64,000 nt of DNA from Oscillospiraceae bacterium (GTDB lineage Bacteria; Bacillota_A; Clostridia; Oscillospirales; Oscillospiraceae): positions 6,492 to 70,491 of the forward strand of contig JAFUES010000030.1 of assembly GCA_017470325.1 (NCBI GenBank), given 5' to 3'. The translations under genes and the position numbers were made by a program. The notes under the pieces are model-generated. The model worked only from the letters and a program-made list of their open reading frames with translations. It was not told the DNA's origin and did not search any database. Positions 40,166 to 50,422 of this stretch are shown piece by piece. Within the stretch, counting starts at the first letter, position 1. The number at the start of each line of letters is the position of its first letter.

Positions 40166-41134
40166 ATGAGAAAGTACTTTAATCTTCAGCTTTTCGACAC
40201 CGACGCCCAGATCATCGACAGAACTGGCGCCGAGGCCCTCATTCCTGAGGAGAACGCCCGCGAGATCATCCAGGGCGCCGTGGCTCAGTCTGCTGCCCTC
40301 TCTATGGGCCGTCGCCTGGCCAACATGACCAGCAAGCAGACCAAGCTCCCCGTGCTCGATGCTCTTCCGATCGCGTACTTCGTGGACGGTGACACCGAGC
40401 AGAAGAAGACCACCAAGCAGCAGTGGGACAAGAAGATCCTCTACGCTGAGGAGGTCGCTGTCATCGTTCCGATCCCTGAGGCAGTCCTTGACGACGCCGA
40501 CTACGACATCTGGGGCGAGGTTCGTCCTCGTATCCAGGAAGCCTTCGGCAAGGTCATCGACCAGGCCATCTTCTTCGGAACCGGCAAGCCCACCAACTGG
40601 AGAGCGGGCCTCGTGCCTTCCGCTACCGCTGCGGGCGCGACCGTCGCACTCGGCCAGAATGACCTCTTCGACGTCATCATGGGCGAGGGTGGCGTGATCG
40701 CCAAGGTTGAGGAGTCCGGCTTCTTCGTGTCCGGCCACCTGGCTGACATCAGCATGAGAGCTAAGCTCCGCGGCCTGAAGGATCAGCAGGAGCGTCCTCT
40801 GTTCCTGGCTTCCATGCAGCAGGCGGGCAACTACACCCTGGACGGCTCTGCCATGACCTTCCCGCGCAACGGATCCTGGGATCCTACGGCGGCTCTGATG
40901 GTCTCCGGCGACTTCAGCCAGCTGGTCTACTCCATCCGCCAGGACATCACCTTCAAGCTCTTCACCGAGGGCGTGGTCCAGAACACGGACGGTACGATCG
41001 CGTACAACCTCATGCAGAACGACATGGTCGCTCTCCGTGCGGTCATGAGACTGGGCTGGGAGATCCCGAACCCGATCAACGCGCTGAAGACCAACAAGAA
41101 CCAGCGCTTCCCGTTCGCCGTTCTCACTGCCTAA
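40166..41134 (+). CDS. Major capsid protein, second copy
   Basis: Identical translation to 1725-2693. Confidence 0.9.
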   Translation: MRKYFNLQLFDTDAQIIDRTGAEALIPEENAREIIQGAVAQSAALSMGRRLANMTSKQTKLPVLDALPIAYFVDGDTEQKKTTKQQWDKKILYAEEVAVIVPIPEAVLDDADYDIWGEVRPRIQEAFGKVIDQAIFFGTGKPTNWRAGLVPSATAAGATVALGQNDLFDVIMGEGGVIAKVEESGFFVSGHLADISMRAKLRGLKDQQERPLFLASMQQAGNYTLDGSAMTFPRNGSWDPTAALMVSGDFSQLVYSIRQDITFKLFTEGVVQNTDGTIAYNLMQNDMVALRAVMRLGWEIPNPINALKTNKNQRFPFAVLTA

Positions 41135-41153
41135 GTGAAAGGAGGGCGAGCTG

Positions 41154-41585
41154 ATGGGCTACGTTAGCTACGAGTTTTACAGTCAGACCTTCGGGACGAT
41201 GATCCCGGAGGCTGACTTCTCCAAGGCCGAGACGAAGGCTGAGGCGGCCATCAGCTACCTCACCTATGTGAACGGCGACATCTTCGCGGTCGAGAACGAC
41301 AACGTCAAGCTGGCGGTGTGCGCGGCTGCGGAGGTGATCTACAACAACGAAAAACAGACCAGTGCTGCCGGTGGCTCTGCTGCCGGTAAGAAGAGCGAGA
41401 GCAACGACGGCTACTCTGTCACCTATGTGACCGAAGCACAGGACGGCCAGACCGCTGAGGAGGCCCTTCGGAAGAAGATCTACGAGGCGATCAGGCTCTA
41501 CCTGCTGCCGACCGGATGGCTCAGCCGGAAGGTCAAGATGGGAGGGTGCTGCGATGTATGTGCAAACAGCGATAACTCTCTTTAA
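41154..41585 (+). CDS. Head-tail connector, second copy
   Basis: Identical translation to 2713-3144. Confidence 0.65.
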   Translation: MGYVSYEFYSQTFGTMIPEADFSKAETKAEAAISYLTYVNGDIFAVENDNVKLAVCAAAEVIYNNEKQTSAAGGSAAGKKSESNDGYSVTYVTEAQDGQTAEEALRKKIYEAIRLYLLPTGWLSRKVKMGGCCDVCANSDNSL

Positions 41586-41994
41586 CAAGCGCCTGGGCGC
41601 TGACAGGCGGGAGGTCTACTTCCCGACCTGCATCACCGGCGCCTCGTTCTTCGAGTCGAGGAGCTCCAGCCACTCTACGGATGGAGCTCACTCCGAGAGC
41701 CTCACCTACAAGCTCCGGATCCCGATCGACGCCAAGGTCCAGGACGACAAGACCTACCTCAGCGAGATGGCCTTCAAGGCTCTGACCGCTGAGGAGGCCG
41801 CTGATCACTGGACGATCCAGAAGGGCGACATCGTCCTGGCATGTGCGACAGAGCTTACCGAGCCGGTCGCCGAGCCTGCTCTCAAAGAGCTGGCCAAGGC
41901 CAACCTGGCGGACGTCATCACGGTGAAGGAATACGCGGACAACACGATCCGAGGCTCGAAGGCCGTCCAGCACTGGCGGATCGGAGGCGAATGA
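41554..41994 (+). CDS. Head-closure candidate, second copy
   Basis: Identical translation to 3113-3553. Confidence 0.5.
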   Translation: MYVQTAITLFNKRLGADRREVYFPTCITGASFFESRSSSHSTDGAHSESLTYKLRIPIDAKVQDDKTYLSEMAFKALTAEEAADHWTIQKGDIVLACATELTEPVAEPALKELAKANLADVITVKEYADNTIRGSKAVQHWRIGGE

Positions 41995-42368
41995 TGGCAT
42001 TTAAGCCTATACAGAACCTACAAGACGCAACGGCGACCGGGAAGAACGGGTCGGTCAAGATCACCTGGAACGCCGGAGCGCTGCCGAGGATCAACGGCGT
42101 GCTCAGCAAGAAGCAGGAAATCATCGACAGCGAAGTGCTGCGGCTCTGCTCTCCCCTGGTCCCCTTCCGGACCGGAGCGCTGGAGAGATCCGGCACGCTG
42201 GGCACAGTCATCGGCTCCGGCGAGGTGAAGTACATCGCCCCGTATGCACGGCGCCAATACTACGGAACCGCACAGACCCGGAGCTATGACCCGAGGCGCG
42301 GCGGCATGTGGTTCGAGCGCATGAAGACAGCCAACAAGGACCAGATCCTGCGGCTGATCAGCTCATAA
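41991..42368 (+). CDS. Minor capsid protein 2 of the joint, second copy
   Basis: Identical translation to 3550-3927. Confidence 0.72.
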   Translation: MMAFKPIQNLQDATATGKNGSVKITWNAGALPRINGVLSKKQEIIDSEVLRLCSPLVPFRTGALERSGTLGTVIGSGEVKYIAPYARRQYYGTAQTRSYDPRRGGMWFERMKTANKDQILRLISS

Positions 42369-42379
42369 GGAGGAGCGCG

Positions 42380-42805
42380 ATGGTCAATTCAATCATCGAG
42401 GGCGTGGCTCAGTTCTTTGAGGCCTGCCCTATTCTGGCGGACGGAGTCTTCAGGGTGGACGCCCTGGGCGATAAGCCTCAGGAGTACACGATCGAGACCG
42501 GGATCTTCAACCCGGTGATCGAGACGTACATCGACGGCAGCTCAGACCGGCGCTACCAGTTCAACTTCGGAAGCCGCGAATACTACGGGATGGACCGGAT
42601 CCAGAACATCGCGAACAGCTCCTTCTATGAGGACTTCGCGGCATGGGTCGAGGCCCAGGACGCAGCTGGCAGCTTCCCGGAGCTCCCGGAAGGGATGCAC
42701 GCGGAACAGCTGACCGTGCTGTCTTCCGGCTATCTGTTCGACGAGTCGATGCAGAACGCCAGATACCAGATACAGTTAGAACTTATTTATCACAAGGAGG
42801 CATAA
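42380..42805 (+). CDS. Tail terminator candidate, second copy
   Basis: Identical translation to 3939-4364. Confidence 0.6.
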   Translation: MVNSIIEGVAQFFEACPILADGVFRVDALGDKPQEYTIETGIFNPVIETYIDGSSDRRYQFNFGSREYYGMDRIQNIANSSFYEDFAAWVEAQDAAGSFPELPEGMHAEQLTVLSSGYLFDESMQNARYQIQLELIYHKEA

Positions 42806-42809
42806 GCAC

Positions 42810-43352
42810 ATGAGAAAGTTCAATCTTCAGCTTTTTGATGCTACCCGTGCCGCCCTGCTCAGGAACGCCATCGCGGACTATGCGCTGATTGGCACCGAAT
42901 ACGAGCTCATGGGCACGGGCTTCACTTCCCTGGACGAGAGCCCCAACGCTCAGACGGACAGCGAGACCTACATCAACGAGGTCACAGCTTCCTCTGACAT
43001 CACCGGCTACGAGACCGAGTTCCCGTATGAGTCCAGGCTGATCCCTTCCCAGAAGGCGATCTACGCGCTCTACAAGATGGGGCGCGACCACGCGACCGGT
43101 GACGCTGCTCAGCTGACCTACGTCCGCGTGGATCTGTTCAACCCGATCGGAACACCTTCGGCTCAGTCTGCTGAGTATACGGCCCGCCAGTTCACCGTGG
43201 CCAACGAGGTCTCCGACATCGAGGGCGAAGGCGGCCAGAAGATCCAGATCTCCGGAACGCTTCACGCGGTCGGCGATCCGATCCAGGGCAAGTTCGACAC
43301 CGTGGCCAAGGAGTTCACGGCTGGAACCTTCACCGGCCAGTTCGACGCCTAA
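42810..43352 (+). CDS. Major tail protein, second copy
   Basis: Identical translation to 4369-4911, with the same FNLQLF Prp motif. Confidence 0.82.
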   Translation: MRKFNLQLFDATRAALLRNAIADYALIGTEYELMGTGFTSLDESPNAQTDSETYINEVTASSDITGYETEFPYESRLIPSQKAIYALYKMGRDHATGDAAQLTYVRVDLFNPIGTPSAQSAEYTARQFTVANEVSDIEGEGGQKIQISGTLHAVGDPIQGKFDTVAKEFTAGTFTGQFDA

Positions 43353-43482
43353 GAAGGACCACAACAGCAAACAGCTGGCACCACGCGACTGACCTCACGG
43401 GCAGGAAGTGGCCAGACGGAGCCCGGTCAACAGTGCGGCCGGGCTCTGATTTTAATTAAGCACTGACCAGAGGAGGAAAAAC

Positions 43483-43881
43483 ATGGACATCATCATCAAC
43501 GGCGTAACGCTTCAGGGCGATTTTATGGACGCGGACTTCGTGGGTCCGTATGAAGAGGCGACCAAGAAGATGCAGGCGACAGCTATGGCCAGCCGCAACA
43601 AGCAGTACAGCAGCGCGGCGGAGGGCTATCTGGAGCAGTGCGCGACGGTCGACACCTACTTCGACGACATCTTCGGACCCGGCACGGCCGCCAAGGTCTT
43701 CCAGGGATCGGAGCACAACATCATGGTCCACCTGAAGGCCGTGGAGGAGCTGACAGACTGGGCTCAGGGTGAGAAGAAGAAGCTCAACGACTTCACGAAC
43801 AAGTACACCCAGCGCCAGAACGCACAGCTCCAGCGCGAACGCGCCCAGCAGGTCATCTCTGCAAAGAAGAATAAGCATTGA
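43483..43881 (+). CDS. Tail assembly chaperone (gpG-like), second copy
   Basis: Identical translation to 5042-5440. Confidence 0.65.
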   Translation: MDIIINGVTLQGDFMDADFVGPYEEATKKMQATAMASRNKQYSSAAEGYLEQCATVDTYFDDIFGPGTAAKVFQGSEHNIMVHLKAVEELTDWAQGEKKKLNDFTNKYTQRQNAQLQRERAQQVISAKKNKH

Positions 43882-44534
43882 ACCTGCTGATCGACGGCCT
43901 GCCTGAGGACGTCGAGATCGGCGGCCAGACGGTCAAGATCGAGACCGGCTTCCGGACCGGGATCCTCTTCGAGGAGATGATCCGGGACGTCACCCTCTCG
44001 GACACCGAGAAGATCCAGACGGCGCTGGGGCTTTACTTCCCCGGCGTGTATTTTGACGGGATCGAGGTGATCCAGGAGGCGCTGGACCGTCTTTTCTGGT
44101 TTTACCGCTGCGGCGAGGAGCCGCAAGAGATGACCGGCTCCGAAGAAGACGCCGAAGAAGGCGGAGGAAACGACAACCCGCCCTTCTCGTATGAGTACGA
44201 CGCGGACTATATCTACGCCGCGTTCCTTCAGGCCTACAAGATAGACCTGGCACGCCATTCTCTCCACTGGTGGCAGTTTCGAGCTCTGTTCCGGGCACTG
44301 CCCGAGGACACCCAGATCATGAAGATCATCGGCTACCGGACCATGAAGATCCCGGCCAAATTGCCGAAGGAGCAAAAACAACATTATCAGCGCATGAAGC
44401 GCATATACAGGCTCCCTCAATCTGAGGACAGACAACAGCTCGAAAGTGACCTCTCTGCTCTGCTTATGAACGGAGGCAACCCCTCCGCCCTATTGAATGG
44501 AGGAAGAGAGTCATGGCATCAGACGGAACCCTAA
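43878..44534 (+). CDS. Gp15-family chaperone, second copy
   Basis: Identical translation to 5437-6093, again with the TTG start. Confidence 0.8.
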   Translation: MNLLIDGLPEDVEIGGQTVKIETGFRTGILFEEMIRDVTLSDTEKIQTALGLYFPGVYFDGIEVIQEALDRLFWFYRCGEEPQEMTGSEEDAEEGGGNDNPPFSYEYDADYIYAAFLQAYKIDLARHSLHWWQFRALFRALPEDTQIMKIIGYRTMKIPAKLPKEQKQHYQRMKRIYRLPQSEDRQQLESDLSALLMNGGNPSALLNGGRESWHQTEP

Positions 44535-47401
44535 AATTTGATACTTCGCTGGACACGAGCGGGCTGGAGAAAAGCACCAGCTCGCTCGGCAGCGTCGCCA
44601 AGAACGCGCTGGGCGTGTTCGCTGGCAATCTTATGACGAAGGCCGTGGACGCCGTCGTCAACCTGGGCAAGGAGGCCTTGAACTCTGGCATGTCCTTCGA
44701 GACATCCATGGCGAAAGTCTCCACGCTCTTCACCGGAACGGACGAGGAGTTCGGGAAGCTCTCGAACACGATCCTGGATCTGTCCTCTGCGACCGGCCTG
44801 GCCGCTGACGGCCTGGCTGAGGCAGCCTACTCCGCGCTGTCCGCTTCCGTACCTGCTGAGGATCTCGGCTTCACACTGGAGAAGTCCGCGAAGCTGGCCG
44901 CTGCTGGCTTCACTGACGTGGACACGGCCCTCTCGGCTACTGCCAAGACGATGAACGCCTACGGCATGAGCGGCGAGGAGTCCCTGGACAAGGTCCAGAA
45001 GGTCCTGATCCAGACCCAGAACCTCGGCATCACCACCGTGGGCGAGCTGGGCGCGAGCCTGGCACAGGTCACGCCGACCGCTGCCGCCTTCGGTGTATCG
45101 TTTGAACAGGTCGGCGCCTCCCTGGCCACTATGACGGCACAGGGTACTCCTACAGCACAGGCCACCACTCAGCTGAACAGCTTGATCGCTGAGCTGGGCA
45201 AGAACGGCACGGTCGCCGCCAAGAACCTCGAAAAGGCTGCCGAGGGCAGCAAGTACGCGGGCATGTCCTTCAACGAGATGATGGACGCGGGCGCGACCCT
45301 GGACGAAGTGCTGGGGATGATGCAGGCATCGGCAGACGCCTCCGGCGTGTCTATGGTCGACATGTTCAGTTCGATCGAGGCAGGCAAGGCGGCCATGTCG
45401 ATCTTCACCCAGGAGGGCGAGGTCTTTCACAGCAACCTGGAGCAGATGGGAACGGACGCCGACGTCGTCGGTGACGCCTACGCCAAGGTGAGCGACACGC
45501 TGGAGTTCAAGAGCCAGCAGATCAAGACCAGCCTGAGCAACATCGCCACCAGCCTCTACAGCATGGCAGCGGGACCGCTGGCCGATGCAGCCGACGCGGC
45601 TGCCGGAGCGCTGGCGGAGATCCAGAAGGGCTTCAGCGAGAACGGCCTGGCCGGAGTCGGCGACGCGATCCTCGGCATGATGGAGAGCGCGGCCGAAAAG
45701 CTGGAGAACTTCGACTGGGAGGGCGCGGCGGACAAGATCGTCGAGAAGATCACCAGCTTCATCGACGGCAACGGCACCGGCCGCTTCCTGGAGACGGCTG
45801 GCCGGATCATCACCGCCCTGGTGCAGGGCATCGGCAAGGCGCTCCCGAAGCTCCTGCCTGCAATCGTGAAGCTCGTGGCCTACATGGTCACGTCACTGAT
45901 CAAGCAGATCCCGAAGCTCCTCCAGGCCGGTGTGGACCTGGTGAAGGGCATCGTCAACGGCCTGATCTCCGCCCTGCCTAACGTCGGGCAGGCGATCCTG
46001 GACATCGGCCGGGCTATCCTCGACGCCTTCAAGAGCTTCTTCGGTATAGCATCGCCTTCGACGGTGATGGAGGAGCAGGGCAACTTCCTGGTGGAGGGCG
46101 TGATCAACGCGCTGATCGCTCTGCCGGGCAAGATGGCGGAGATTTTCTCCAACGCCCTGAGCAAGCTCCTGGAATGGGGCCAGAATATGCTCCAGTCAGC
46201 GGGCACAGCGATGACCAACATGCTGAGCAGGATCAGCACGGTCGTCAGCCAGCTGCCGGGCAAGGTCTGGACCTTCCTGGTGAATACCGTCACCCGACTG
46301 GTCCAGTGGGGCCAGCAGATGCTCAGCAACGCCTCCACGGCGATGACCAACATGCTGAGCAGGATCAACAGCATAATACAAGAGCTTCCTGGGAAGGTCT
46401 GGACGCACCTGGTCAACACGGTCACTCGACTGGTTCAGTGGGGCCAGCAGATGCTCTCAAACGCGAGCACCGCCATGACCAATATGCTCAGCAAGATCAA
46501 CTCGATCGTGCAGGAGCTCCCCGGAAAAATCTGGACGCACCTGGTCAATGCGGTGAACAAGCTGATCGCGTGGGGCCAGCAGATGCTCAGCAACGCCTCC
46601 ACGGCCATGAGCAACATGCTCTCGAAGGTGAACAGCATCATCTCCGAACTGCCGGGGAAGATCTGGACGCACCTGGTCAACGCCGTGAACAAGGTCATCA
46701 GCTGGGGCCAGCAGATGGTCTCCAACGCTTCGACCGCTGCCAGCAATATGCTCAGCAAGGTCGCCAGCACGCTCTCACAGCTGCCGGGGAAGGTCTGGGA
46801 GTATCTCAGCAACGCGGCCGCGAAGGTCGTCTCCTGGGGCTCAGATCTGGCCAGCAAGGGCGCACAGGCGGCCAAGCAGCTCTTCGACTCCGTCGTGAAC
46901 GGGCTGAAGTCGCTGCCTGACAAGATCAAGGGCATCGGCAGCGACATCGTGAGCGGTCTCTGGAACGGCATCAGCTCCGGCTGGGACTGGCTGAAGAATA
47001 AGGTCAGCAACCTGGCCACGAGCCTCCTGGACAGTGCCAAGAACGCGCTGGGCATCGGATCCCCGTCCAAGGAGTTCCGGGACGAGGTCGGCCGCTGGCT
47101 TCCGCCAGGCATCAATGAAGGCTTCGAGGACGCAATGCCTCGCGCCATCAGAGACATGAAGGACCAGGCGGCCAAGATGGTCGGCGAGATGCAGACGGCG
47201 ATCCAGGCATCGGCTGGACAGCTGACACTCAACGCGGCCGGACCGGCCAACCTGAGAGCCCTCTCCACAGTCGGCACGATCGTCAACAATGACAACCATG
47301 TGGAGCAGGAGAACACCTACAACGTGCCCGTGGCTACGCCGTCCGAAGTAAGCAAAGCACAGCGCGAGGCGCTGCGGAACATGGTCGGAGGTGTGAAATG
47401 A
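44513..47401 (+). CDS. Tape measure protein, second copy (variant)
   Basis: Same 962-residue length as 6072-8960 but not identical. Fourteen base changes at 46142-46261, in the first 44-residue repeat, give five conservative replacements: V to I, D to N, A to S, K to R and I to V. The remaining changes are silent. No other difference was found in the translation. Confidence 0.92.
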   Translation: MASDGTLKFDTSLDTSGLEKSTSSLGSVAKNALGVFAGNLMTKAVDAVVNLGKEALNSGMSFETSMAKVSTLFTGTDEEFGKLSNTILDLSSATGLAADGLAEAAYSALSASVPAEDLGFTLEKSAKLAAAGFTDVDTALSATAKTMNAYGMSGEESLDKVQKVLIQTQNLGITTVGELGASLAQVTPTAAAFGVSFEQVGASLATMTAQGTPTAQATTQLNSLIAELGKNGTVAAKNLEKAAEGSKYAGMSFNEMMDAGATLDEVLGMMQASADASGVSMVDMFSSIEAGKAAMSIFTQEGEVFHSNLEQMGTDADVVGDAYAKVSDTLEFKSQQIKTSLSNIATSLYSMAAGPLADAADAAAGALAEIQKGFSENGLAGVGDAILGMMESAAEKLENFDWEGAADKIVEKITSFIDGNGTGRFLETAGRIITALVQGIGKALPKLLPAIVKLVAYMVTSLIKQIPKLLQAGVDLVKGIVNGLISALPNVGQAILDIGRAILDAFKSFFGIASPSTVMEEQGNFLVEGVINALIALPGKMAEIFSNALSKLLEWGQNMLQSAGTAMTNMLSRISTVVSQLPGKVWTFLVNTVTRLVQWGQQMLSNASTAMTNMLSRINSIIQELPGKVWTHLVNTVTRLVQWGQQMLSNASTAMTNMLSKINSIVQELPGKIWTHLVNAVNKLIAWGQQMLSNASTAMSNMLSKVNSIISELPGKIWTHLVNAVNKVISWGQQMVSNASTAASNMLSKVASTLSQLPGKVWEYLSNAAAKVVSWGSDLASKGAQAAKQLFDSVVNGLKSLPDKIKGIGSDIVSGLWNGISSGWDWLKNKVSNLATSLLDSAKNALGIGSPSKEFRDEVGRWLPPGINEGFEDAMPRAIRDMKDQAAKMVGEMQTAIQASAGQLTLNAAGPANLRALSTVGTIVNNDNHVEQENTYNVPVATPSEVSKAQREALRNMVGGVK
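46121..46912 (+). repeat. Six 132-bp tape measure repeats, second copy
   Basis: Same six units as 7680-8471; unit 1 (46121-46252) carries nearly all of the differences between copies. Confidence 0.92.
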
Positions 47402-48315
47402 CAAAAAACACAATAACCATAGAGCTGACCTGCAACGGCAAGACGCTCCGGATGGGTCCAGGCGAGGACATTGACATCACAGCAGTGACCGGCCTGGAGT
47501 CCTCAGAGCTTGACATCAGCACATCAGACAACGCCCTGGTTGACGGGGCGAGCGTTGACGGCAAGAAGATCAAGCCGAGGCCCATCCACATCGAGGCCAG
47601 CTTCAGGAGCGACAAAAACAACCCGGAGAACCGCGCCAAGGTGATCCAGTTCTTCAACCCTAAGTACACCGGCAAGGCCCTGATCACCAACATGGGCGTG
47701 AGCCGTAACATCGAGTACGAGCTGGAGGGCTGGACCTTCGCCACGATCCGGAACATGGACAACAAGCTGAGGATCCTGGTGGACCTACTCTGCCCGGATC
47801 CCTACATGCTCAACGTCGATAACTTCGGCAAGAACATGGCCAACATCTCGGCGCTCTTCGCCTTCCCTTGGAGAGTGCTCAGCACCCGCGCCATGAACAA
47901 GCTGGACTACCCGGAGGAAGCCAGAGGGCTGATGCTGGGCGGCATGACGATGGGCTACCGCACACTATACAAGGAGGTCGTGCTGGCCAACGATGGGGAC
48001 GTTCCGACAGGCGTCCAGATCCAGTTCGTGGCCACCCGTGGATCAGTAACGAACCCGAAGATCACGAACACCGGCACCGGCCAATACATGAGGGTCAACG
48101 TGGTCATGCAGCAGGGTGACATCCTGCTGATCGACACGAACGACAGGCACCAGGTCATCACGCTGAACGGCGTCAACTACTACCAGCACATCGACCGCAA
48201 GAGCGAGCCCTTCAAGCTCGCCGTGGGCGACAATTATCTGGAGTATGATGCAGACGAGAACTACACCAACCTGGACGTCAACCTCTTCTATACGCCGAAG
48301 TATCTGGGGGTGTAG
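47398..48315 (+). CDS. Distal tail protein, second copy
   Basis: Identical translation to 8957-9874. Confidence 0.75.
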   Translation: MTKNTITIELTCNGKTLRMGPGEDIDITAVTGLESSELDISTSDNALVDGASVDGKKIKPRPIHIEASFRSDKNNPENRAKVIQFFNPKYTGKALITNMGVSRNIEYELEGWTFATIRNMDNKLRILVDLLCPDPYMLNVDNFGKNMANISALFAFPWRVLSTRAMNKLDYPEEARGLMLGGMTMGYRTLYKEVVLANDGDVPTGVQIQFVATRGSVTNPKITNTGTGQYMRVNVVMQQGDILLIDTNDRHQVITLNGVNYYQHIDRKSEPFKLAVGDNYLEYDADENYTNLDVNLFYTPKYLGV

Positions 48316-48318
48316 CCT

Positions 48319-49428
48319 ATGAATTTAATCATACTCGATGAAAATTTTGACACGCTGGGCATCGTCAGCGTGTTCAACACAATGATCTGGGACCGGAGGT
48401 ACTACGCCCCCGGTCTCTTCGAGTTATACACTCCCGCCGAGTTCTTTGAGCTCATGAACACCGGCCGCTACCTCTACCGGAGCGACCGGACGGATCTCGG
48501 CGTGATCCGCGAGGTCAACTTCGCCCGGGACGCAAAGGGGGCGAGGACTGCATACTGCAAGGGCTATTTTGCCGAGGAACTGCTCAACAACCGCGTGATC
48601 GACACCCAGGTGAACATCACCGGCACGCCTGAGGCTATCGGCCGCCAGCTGGTCCAGAAGTTTGTGATCAGCCCGTCCGTGGCCAACAGGAAGATCGCCG
48701 GGATCCAGCTGGGATCCACGCACGGCCTCGGCGAGAGCGTCACGGTGACGGCCACCGGCGACCGCCTGGGCGACAAGCTCTACGAGATCGAGCAGACCCA
48801 GGAGCTCAGCCACCGGCTGATCTATGACTACCTGGCCAACACCCTCAGCTTCGAGCTCTGGCAGGGCAAAGACCGAAGAGACACCCAGGAGGTGAACAGC
48901 TGGGCCATCTTCTCCGACAGCTTCTACAACGTGAAGAACGCGGTCTATGACAGGGACGAGTCGGACTGCAAGAACTTCGCCTACGTCGCCGGAGAAGGAG
49001 AAGGCACGGCCAGAACCATCGTGCAGGTGGACATCCGGGAGAGCCAGGCGGAAGAGCGCCGGGAGCTATGGGTCGATGCAAGAGACCTCCAGAGTCGCTA
49101 CACCGACGACGGAGGGACGGAGCACTCCTACACGGCCGCCCAGTATCAGGCGCTGCTCAGGCAGAGAGGCCTGGAGAAGCTGGCCGAGTACGAAAAGATC
49201 GAGACGGTCAACAGCGACGTGGATCCGGACGCCAACCTGGTCTATATGACAGACTTCGACCTGGGAGATCTATGCACCTATCGTTACACGGACGTCGGGA
49301 TCGAGACGATCAAACGGATCACCGAGATCCAGGAGGTTTACGAAGGCAGCAAGCAGACGCTCAGCGTGATCTTCGGGACCGGGGCGATGACGTCCATCAA
49401 AAAGTTAATAAAAAGGGAGGCATCATGA
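48319..49428 (+). CDS. Gp37-like tail hub, second copy
   Basis: Identical translation to 9878-10987. Confidence 0.8.
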   Translation: MNLIILDENFDTLGIVSVFNTMIWDRRYYAPGLFELYTPAEFFELMNTGRYLYRSDRTDLGVIREVNFARDAKGARTAYCKGYFAEELLNNRVIDTQVNITGTPEAIGRQLVQKFVISPSVANRKIAGIQLGSTHGLGESVTVTATGDRLGDKLYEIEQTQELSHRLIYDYLANTLSFELWQGKDRRDTQEVNSWAIFSDSFYNVKNAVYDRDESDCKNFAYVAGEGEGTARTIVQVDIRESQAEERRELWVDARDLQSRYTDDGGTEHSYTAAQYQALLRQRGLEKLAEYEKIETVNSDVDPDANLVYMTDFDLGDLCTYRYTDVGIETIKRITEIQEVYEGSKQTLSVIFGTGAMTSIKKLIKREAS

Positions 49429-49429
49429 T

Positions 49430-50407
49430 ATGGCTATGAGATACGGCTATTTTGACTCCGAGATCACCGGAGTCGACTCCGAAGGTATGCCGATCTTCGA
49501 CCGGGCGGAAACGTCGGAACTCTTCCGGCTTCTGTTCGCGAAGCTGCTCACCAACGGAGTGCTGGCCAAGCCTGCGGACTGCTTTCAAGTCATCGCCGGG
49601 GACTCCGGCCTGACCGTGAAAGTCCGCCCCGGCTTCGGCCTGATCAACGGTGCCTTCGCCTATGACGCGGCGGAGGCCACCTACGAGCTGGAAGCAGCTC
49701 CAACACAGTACAGCAGGATCGACCGCGTCGTCCTGCGCGTCAACTACAGAGACCGGCTCTGCGAGATCATCATCAAGACCGGCGCGGCAGCGTCCTCACC
49801 GGTCGCTCCGGAACTGATCCGCCCGGCGAGCGGCGACTACTATGAGCTGAGCCTGGCGACGATCAGGATCAGCACCAACATGGCGACGATCACCCAGAGC
49901 GTGATCACGGACACGAGAGCCGACAGCTCTGTCTGCGGCTACATCACCCAGTTCATTGACAGCATCGACACGGAGGTCTTCTTCGCTCAGTTCGAGGCCT
50001 TCTATGCTGAGTTCGTGGACAAGTCCAACGCCAGCTATGACCAGTTCCTGGAGCTGGCCCAGCAGTCATACGACGGCTACACGGCCACGATCAACACCTA
50101 CATCACGGAGCTGGAGAACAAGGGCAACAGCGACCTGGCTGACATCACAGCCGCGCTGAAGGAGTTCCAGCGGACCAGCCAGAACGAGTTCAACGCCTGG
50201 TTCGCTTCGGTAAAGGATCTCCTGGACGAAGACATCGCCGGGAAGCTGGTCAACATCACCGACGACCACGAGGAGCGCCTCACCCTGGCGGAGTACATGG
50301 CCATCCACAACGACTACTTCGCGCCGCTGCGGGATGACGATGGCAACATGATCCTGGACGACGACGGCAAGGTAGTCATGGTCGACTGGAAATACAAATA
50401 CGCATAA
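49430..50407 (+). CDS. Baseplate protein, second copy
   Basis: Identical translation to 10989-11966. Confidence 0.6.
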   Translation: MAMRYGYFDSEITGVDSEGMPIFDRAETSELFRLLFAKLLTNGVLAKPADCFQVIAGDSGLTVKVRPGFGLINGAFAYDAAEATYELEAAPTQYSRIDRVVLRVNYRDRLCEIIIKTGAAASSPVAPELIRPASGDYYELSLATIRISTNMATITQSVITDTRADSSVCGYITQFIDSIDTEVFFAQFEAFYAEFVDKSNASYDQFLELAQQSYDGYTATINTYITELENKGNSDLADITAALKEFQRTSQNEFNAWFASVKDLLDEDIAGKLVNITDDHEERLTLAEYMAIHNDYFAPLRDDDGNMILDDDGKVVMVDWKYKYA

Positions 50408-50422
50408 AGGAAGGAGAAAACC